In this document: in pieces, positions 13,988 through 20,563 of the stretch | Layout of the letters: every line of letters begins with the position of its first letter | How positions within the stretch are numbered: position 1 is the first letter of the stretch | Assembly (NCBI GenBank): GCA_044233495.1 | Contig: JBIIJX010000020.1 | Location: 1 to 20,563 of the forward strand | DNA from: UBA10649 sp044233495 | Lineage (GTDB): Bacteria; Actinomycetota; Actinomycetes; S36-B12 | Direction of reading: 5' to 3' | Length of the DNA stretch: 20,563 bases | Position numbers and translations under genes: made by a program | Notes under the pieces: model-generated | Seen by the model: the letters and a program-made list of their open reading frames with translations, nothing else | What the model was told of the DNA's origin: nothing | Database searches by the model: none

Positions 13988-14009
13988 CCAGGAAAGCAAA
14001 GGAATCGAC

Positions 14010-14237
14010 ATGTCGCTTCTCGCGGAAGTCACCGGCTCGCTCGGCTCGATCGGCTACGGCCTCGCAGCCATCGGTCCCGGTGTCGGCATCGGCATCATCT
14101 TCGGTCAGGGCGTGCAGGCCATCGCGCGTCAGCCCGAGGCCTACGGCGTCATTCGCCAGAACATGATCCTCGGCTTCGCGCTCGCCGAGGCGCTGGCCCT
14201 GATCGGCTTCGTCGCCCCCTTCGTCTTCGGTCCGTGA
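14010..14237 (+). CDS. atpE: ATP synthase Fo subunit c
   Basis: 75-residue helical hairpin that forms the rotating ring. Helix 1 carries the glycine motif IGPGVGIGIIFGQG (residues 21-34), the polar loop is Arg40-Gln-Pro42, and the proton-binding carboxylate is Glu60 in LGFALAEALALIGFV. Residues around Glu60 are hydrophobic and do not match sodium-binding rings, so proton coupling is expected. The sequence resembles streptomycete c rather than the mycobacterial one: the positions matching mycobacterial Asp28 and Ala63 at the bedaquiline site are Ile27 and Leu62. ATG 14010 has AAAGGA six bases upstream. atpF starts 47 bases later. Confidence 0.97.
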   Translation: MSLLAEVTGSLGSIGYGLAAIGPGVGIGIIFGQGVQAIARQPEAYGVIRQNMILGFALAEALALIGFVAPFVFGP

Positions 14238-14284
14238 TCGTCACCCCGTCTCGATCAACTGACTGACATCGAAAGGTCACCGTC

Positions 14285-14875
14285 GTGATTAACGTCATTG
14301 CTGCGGCGCAGGCTGCAGTGTCTGCTGCGGGAGGCGAGGGCGGCGAGGAGATGCCCTCGGTCCTCGCCGTGCCGATCGATGAACTGATCATCGGGATCAT
14401 CGCCTTCCTGATCGTCTTCGGCGGTCTCGCCAAGTTCGCGCTGCCCAACATCAAGCGGACGCTCGCCGAGCGCTCCGACGCGATCGAGGGCGGCATCGAG
14501 CGGGCGGCCAAGGCCGAGGCCGAGGCGAACATGCTGGCCGAGCAGTACCGGCAGCAGCTGGCGGCCGCGCGCGAGGAGGCGGCAGCCATTCGGACTCAGG
14601 CCCAGGCGGATCGCTCATCGATGATCGAGGAGGCCCGCGCCGAGGCGCGCGCAGCGGCGCAGGCCGTCACTGCGCAGGCTGAGGCGCAGATCGCAGCCGA
14701 GCGGTCGCAGGCGACTGCGGCCCTCACCCACCAGATCGGCGAGCTCGCCGTGTCCCTCGCCGGCAAGGTCGTGGGACAGGCGCTCACCGATGACTCCCGG
14801 GTGCGGGCCACCGTCGACGCCTTCATCAGCGACCTGGAGCGCCAGGCTGCATCCAGGGGGAGCGCCCAGCAATGA
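14285..14875 (+). CDS. atpF: ATP synthase Fo subunit b
   Basis: Peripheral-stalk subunit, 196 residues. A short alanine/glycine-rich N-terminus precedes one membrane helix (about 34-57, DELIIGIIAFLIVFGGLAKFAL), then a long charged, alanine-rich coiled coil (about 60-165) typical of the b dimer, ending in LVSLAGKVVGQ-like sequence (ELAVSLAGKVVGQAL) that contacts delta. GTG 14285 is used; GAAAGG at 14271-14276 lies eight bases before it. The stop TGA overlaps the atpH ATG (ATGA). There is no fusion of b with delta, unlike in mycobacteria. Confidence 0.94.
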   Translation: MINVIAAAQAAVSAAGGEGGEEMPSVLAVPIDELIIGIIAFLIVFGGLAKFALPNIKRTLAERSDAIEGGIERAAKAEAEANMLAEQYRQQLAAAREEAAAIRTQAQADRSSMIEEARAEARAAAQAVTAQAEAQIAAERSQATAALTHQIGELAVSLAGKVVGQALTDDSRVRATVDAFISDLERQAASRGSAQQ

Positions 14876-15681
14876 TCGGTTCCAGCCGGGAGAGCCTGAG
14901 GGCGTGCCGCGAGGGGCTCGATGCCCGCCGCGGCGACGCCGGTTTCGACAGGCTGCCGGGCGAGCTCTTCGCCGCCGCCGGGGTCCTCGATTCCGAGACC
15001 CAGCTGCGCAACATCCTGGCCGACTCCGGCCAGCCGCTCTCGGTCCGCGAGGCCCTGGTGCGCCAGGTCTTCGGCGGTCGGGTGAGCGCGCTGGCGATCG
15101 ACATCCTGGTCCTCGTCACCGGGCGTCGGTGGGCGAGCGACCTCGACCTGCTGCTCTCCATCGAGCAGCTCGCGGATCAAGCGGCCTTCGCCGTCGCCGA
15201 CTCCTCGGGCACTCTCGACGCCACGGAGGAGGAGCTGTTCCTCTTCGGGCGGGCGGTCGACTCCTCACCAGCGCTGCAGATGGCGCTGACGGACCCGTCG
15301 CAGACCGCGGCAACGAAGGCCTCCATCGTCGGCGATCTCCTCGGGGGCAGGACGACGGCCGTGACTCGGGAGGTTCTGCAGTACGCCGTCGGCCACCTGC
15401 ACGGCCGTCGGATCGACGCAGTCATCGACGAGCTCTGCCACCTGGCCGCGCAGCAGCGCGAGCGCGTCGTCGCCGAGGTGCGCGTGGCTGCGGCACTCGA
15501 TGCCGAGCAGGAGCGGAGACTCGCGGCGGCACTGTCGACCCTGAAGGGACGCACGGTGCGGCTCAACGTCGCCGTCGACCCCAGCGTGCTGGGCGGGGTG
15601 CACGTGCGGATCGGCGACGAGGTCATCGACGGCACGGTGGCCTCACGGATGGACCAAGCAAGCCGGGCAGTCCTCGGCTGA
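14872..15681 (+). CDS. atpH: ATP synthase F1 subunit delta, internally duplicated
   Basis: Joins the peripheral stalk to the top of F1. 269 residues against about 177 in E. coli. Residues 25-84 and 115-174 align without gaps at an offset of 90, about 17 identities in 60 positions. Shared residues include the D-x4-ELF start, DS, L-x3-L-x-D-x2-Q, and the GGR near 68-70 and 158-160. The extra length is therefore a duplicated helical N-terminal region. The C-terminal part (about 195-269, including LKGRTVRLNVAVDPSVLGGVHVRIGDEVIDGTV) is the usual OSCP/delta domain. Long delta subunits are known in actinobacteria, so this is a lineage trait rather than damage. ATG 14872 overlaps the atpF stop. Confidence 0.93.
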   Translation: MIGSSRESLRACREGLDARRGDAGFDRLPGELFAAAGVLDSETQLRNILADSGQPLSVREALVRQVFGGRVSALAIDILVLVTGRRWASDLDLLLSIEQLADQAAFAVADSSGTLDATEEELFLFGRAVDSSPALQMALTDPSQTAATKASIVGDLLGGRTTAVTREVLQYAVGHLHGRRIDAVIDELCHLAAQQRERVVAEVRVAAALDAEQERRLAAALSTLKGRTVRLNVAVDPSVLGGVHVRIGDEVIDGTVASRMDQASRAVLG

Positions 15682-15749
15682 GCCAAGACAGCAACTGACA
15701 CCAGACAAACCACGCCCGCGCGTCGGGCCGAGAAAGAGAGCAGGGCACC

Positions 15750-17384
<1,635 letters not shown>

Positions 17385-17389
17385 GCATC

Positions 17390-18298
17390 ATGGGTGCACA
17401 ACTGCGGGTCTACCGGCGGCGGATCAAGTCCGTCCAGGCGACCAAGAAGATCACGAAGGCGATGGAGCTGATTGCTTCCTCGCGCATCGTGAAGGCACAG
17501 CAGCGACTCGAGGCGTCGCTGCCGTACCTGACCCATCTCTACGCCGCGATCAACGCCGCGGCGACGGGAGCGGCTGACGTCCGCAAGCACCCGTTGATGG
17601 CCAATGCCGAGAACCGGACCATGGCTGCGGTTCTGATCATCACGGCTGATCGAGGTCTCGCGGGCGCGTACTCGTCGAACGCGCTCAAGGAGGCTGAGTC
17701 ACTTGCCACCAACCTCCGCGAGAAGGGCATCACCGTGAGGCCCTACGTGGTGGGTCGCAAGGGAGTCTCCTACTACCGCTTCCGGGGCCGCGAGATGGGT
17801 GGTCAGTACACGGGCTTCACTGACCAGCCGACCTACGCGGACGCCAAGCGCATCGGCACCGACCTCCTCGAGGCGTTCCTCACCCCGACCGAAGAGGGGG
17901 GAGTCGACGAGATCCACGTGGTCTACACGCACTTCTCCTCCATGGTCGCCCAGGAGGCGCGAATCCGCCGGATCCTCCCGCTGGAGGTCGTGGATGAGGT
18001 CGTCGAGTCCACCGAGGGCGCGCATCCCAGCGCGCTCTACGAGTTCGAGCCGGATGCGGAGACCGTGCTTGACGGTCTGCTTCCGCAGTACATCGACCAG
18101 ACGGTGTACTCCGCCCTGCTGATGTCGGCCGCATCGGAGCATGCAGCCCGGCGTCGCGCCATGAAGTCAGCCACCGACAACGCCGAAGAGATGATCAAGT
18201 CGTTGTCGCGGCAAGCAAACCAGGCCCGTCAGGCCGAGATCACCCAAGAGATCAGCGAAATCGTCGGCGGCGCCGACGCCCTGAGTGCAGCAGGCTAG
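17390..18298 (+). CDS. atpG: ATP synthase F1 subunit gamma
   Basis: Central rotor shaft, 302 residues. The N-terminal helix RRRIKSVQATKKITKAMELIASSRIVKAQQRL and C-terminal helix RRAMKSATDNAEEMIKSLSRQANQARQAEITQEISEIVGGADAL form the coiled coil that turns inside the alpha-beta ring. The middle Rossmann-like domain includes ITADRGLAGAYSSN. ATG 17390 lies five bases after the atpA stop. The TAG stop is embedded in the atpD ribosome binding site AGGAGAGGG (18297-18305). Confidence 0.96.
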   Translation: MGAQLRVYRRRIKSVQATKKITKAMELIASSRIVKAQQRLEASLPYLTHLYAAINAAATGAADVRKHPLMANAENRTMAAVLIITADRGLAGAYSSNALKEAESLATNLREKGITVRPYVVGRKGVSYYRFRGREMGGQYTGFTDQPTYADAKRIGTDLLEAFLTPTEEGGVDEIHVVYTHFSSMVAQEARIRRILPLEVVDEVVESTEGAHPSALYEFEPDAETVLDGLLPQYIDQTVYSALLMSAASEHAARRRAMKSATDNAEEMIKSLSRQANQARQAEITQEISEIVGGADALSAAG

Positions 18299-18312
18299 GA
18301 GAGGGAACAACG

Positions 18313-19761
<1,449 letters not shown>

Positions 19762-19767
19762 CCTGCG

Positions 19768-20184
19768 ATGGCCGACGACAAGCTGCTCAACGTCGCGGTG
19801 GTCTCCGCCGAGCGTGCCGTGTGGGAGGGCGAGGCGAAGTCCATCGTGGCGAAGACGCCCGAGGGCGACATCGGCATCCTCGCCAACCACGAGCCGGTCC
19901 TCGCACTCCTGGTCGACAGCTCTGCGCTGAGGATCCTCCTGGCCGACGGCACGACCATGCTGGTGGCCGTGCATGGTGGCTTCTTCTCCGTGGCAGGCAA
20001 CGAGGTGAATGTGATCGCCGAAGTCGCCGAGATGTCCGAGGACATCGACGTCGACCGGGCGAAGTCGGCCCTCGCCCGTCTCCAGACCGAGAGCGACCGA
20101 GGTGAGGACGGGGCATCGGCCCTCAAGCGGGCCGAGACGCGCATCCAGGTCGCCAGCATCGCGAAGTCCGTCACCGCCCGCTGA
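19768..20184 (+). CDS. atpC: ATP synthase F1 subunit epsilon
   Basis: Couples gamma to the c-ring and can inhibit ATP hydrolysis. 138 residues. The N-terminal beta-sandwich carries the family motif TPEGDIGILANHEPVLALL (about residues 30-48) and VHGGFFSVAGNEVNVIAEVAE. A C-terminal helical part follows (DVDRAKSALARLQ and ALKRAETRIQVASIAK), split by a flexible acidic SDRGEDGA link. ATG 19768 follows the atpD stop by six bases, with GAAGGG ten bases upstream. It ends the operon: a hairpin begins one base after its TGA. Confidence 0.95.
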   Translation: MADDKLLNVAVVSAERAVWEGEAKSIVAKTPEGDIGILANHEPVLALLVDSSALRILLADGTTMLVAVHGGFFSVAGNEVNVIAEVAEMSEDIDVDRAKSALARLQTESDRGEDGASALKRAETRIQVASIAKSVTAR

Positions 20185-20185
20185 C

Positions 20186-20237
20186 CGACACACGACGGCC
20201 GCCTGCCCTCACGGGGACAGGCGGCCGTCGTATGTCG
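20186..20237. terminator. Bidirectional terminator filling the atpC/adenosyltransferase gap
   Basis: CGACA 20186-20190 pairs with TGTCG 20233-20237; after one C-A mismatch, 20192-20205 pairs perfectly over 14 bases with 20218-20231; three further pairs (20206-20208 with 20214-20216) lie past a bulged A at 20217; the loop is TCACG. The gap between the two convergent genes is 20185-20237, so all but one base belongs to this palindrome. No U-tract is present on either strand. Confidence 0.85.
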
Positions 20238-20563
20238 TCAGTGGTTGAGACCGGGCTGCCACAGGACGTCGCCGCCGGCACCGACATTGGCGATGCGCGC
20301 CAGGATGAACAGCAGGTCGCTCAGCCGGTTGAGGTACGTCGCGGTGAGCGGGTTCATGCCGCCGTGGTAGGTGTCGAGGGCCGCCCAGGTGGAGCGCTCG
20401 GCACGACGCACCACGGTGCGGGAGACATGCAGGTGGGCGGCCGCAGGGGTGCCGCCGGGCAGGACGAATGACCGCAGCGGTTCGAGCAGCTCGTTGTAGT
20501 GGTCGCAGGCGGCCTCGAGGCGGCTGACGTAGTCGTCGGTGACGCGCAGGGGCGGATGCGCAG
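20238..20563 (-). CDS. pduO: PduO-type cob(I)alamin adenosyltransferase, C-terminal part (partial)
   Basis: Transfers the 5'-deoxyadenosyl group of ATP to cob(I)alamin, giving adenosylcobalamin. Only the last 107 codons are in the window; the start lies beyond the right edge, and the stop TGA is read at 20240-20238. I translated the minus strand directly. Visible are PLRVTDDYVSRLEAACDHYN, then FVLPGGTPAAAHLHVSRTVVRRAERS with the RRAER signature of the ATP- and corrinoid-binding site, and LNRLSDLLFILARIAN near the end. These are hallmarks of PduO/MMAB enzymes rather than CobA or EutT types. The protein ends WQPGLNH. It converges on the ATP synthase operon; a mycobacterial homolog also lies downstream of atpC. 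Confidence 0.9.
   Translation of the reverse strand, partial: AHPPLRVTDDYVSRLEAACDHYNELLEPLRSFVLPGGTPAAAHLHVSRTVVRRAERSTWAALDTYHGGMNPLTATYLNRLSDLLFILARIANVGAGGDVLWQPGLNH

Overview
The window is a high-GC segment with frequent GTG starts, 1-4 nt gene overlaps and a gene order typical of Actinomycetota: lysA - hom - thrC - thrB - rho - rpmE - prfA - prmC - tsaC/sua5 - glyA - wecA/rfe - atpI-atpZ-atpBEFHAGDC - pduO-type adenosyltransferase. From memory this matches the Mycobacterium tuberculosis block lysA...atpC, except that here atpF and atpH are separate genes rather than a b-delta fusion gene, so the source is probably a non-mycobacterial actinobacterium. The c subunit also resembles the Streptomyces type. 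Genus cannot be fixed from the sequence alone.

Layout. 1-218: the 3' end of lysA. 275-1021: an AqpZ-type aquaporin on the minus strand, which separates lysA from the threonine genes. 1233-4533: hom, thrC and thrB, tightly packed, taking aspartate semialdehyde to threonine. 4555-4735: a long structured C-rich leader in front of rho. 4736-6466: rho, with a repeat-built, disordered R/G/N/D insertion. 6586-9674: rpmE, prfA, prmC and tsaC, covering ribosome, translation termination and tRNA modification functions. PrmC modifies the GGQ motif of the RF1 encoded just before it. 9782-12179: glyA and a WecA-type phosphosugar transferase. 12316-20184: the complete F1Fo ATP synthase operon with its two small membrane accessory genes. 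20238-20563: the 3' end of a convergent cobalamin adenosyltransferase gene.

Every protein gene is an intact, recognisable housekeeping gene, apart from the two cut by the window edges. I see no mobile element, CRISPR array, tRNA, rRNA, toxin-antitoxin or defence system, and no stretch above 300 bases without a gene. I did not find a new multi-gene system.

The material worth a second look is mostly non-coding. It includes structured leaders that appear to begin at the predicted transcription starts of rho and rpmE, and a 33-position near-perfect hairpin between rpmE and prfA. There is a probable leaderless atpI promoter with a dyad beside its -10 element, and three tandem 13-mers in the glyA leader. 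The atpC/adenosyltransferase gap is essentially one palindrome. Two protein-level observations stand out: the rho tandem repeats and an internal duplication in the delta subunit.
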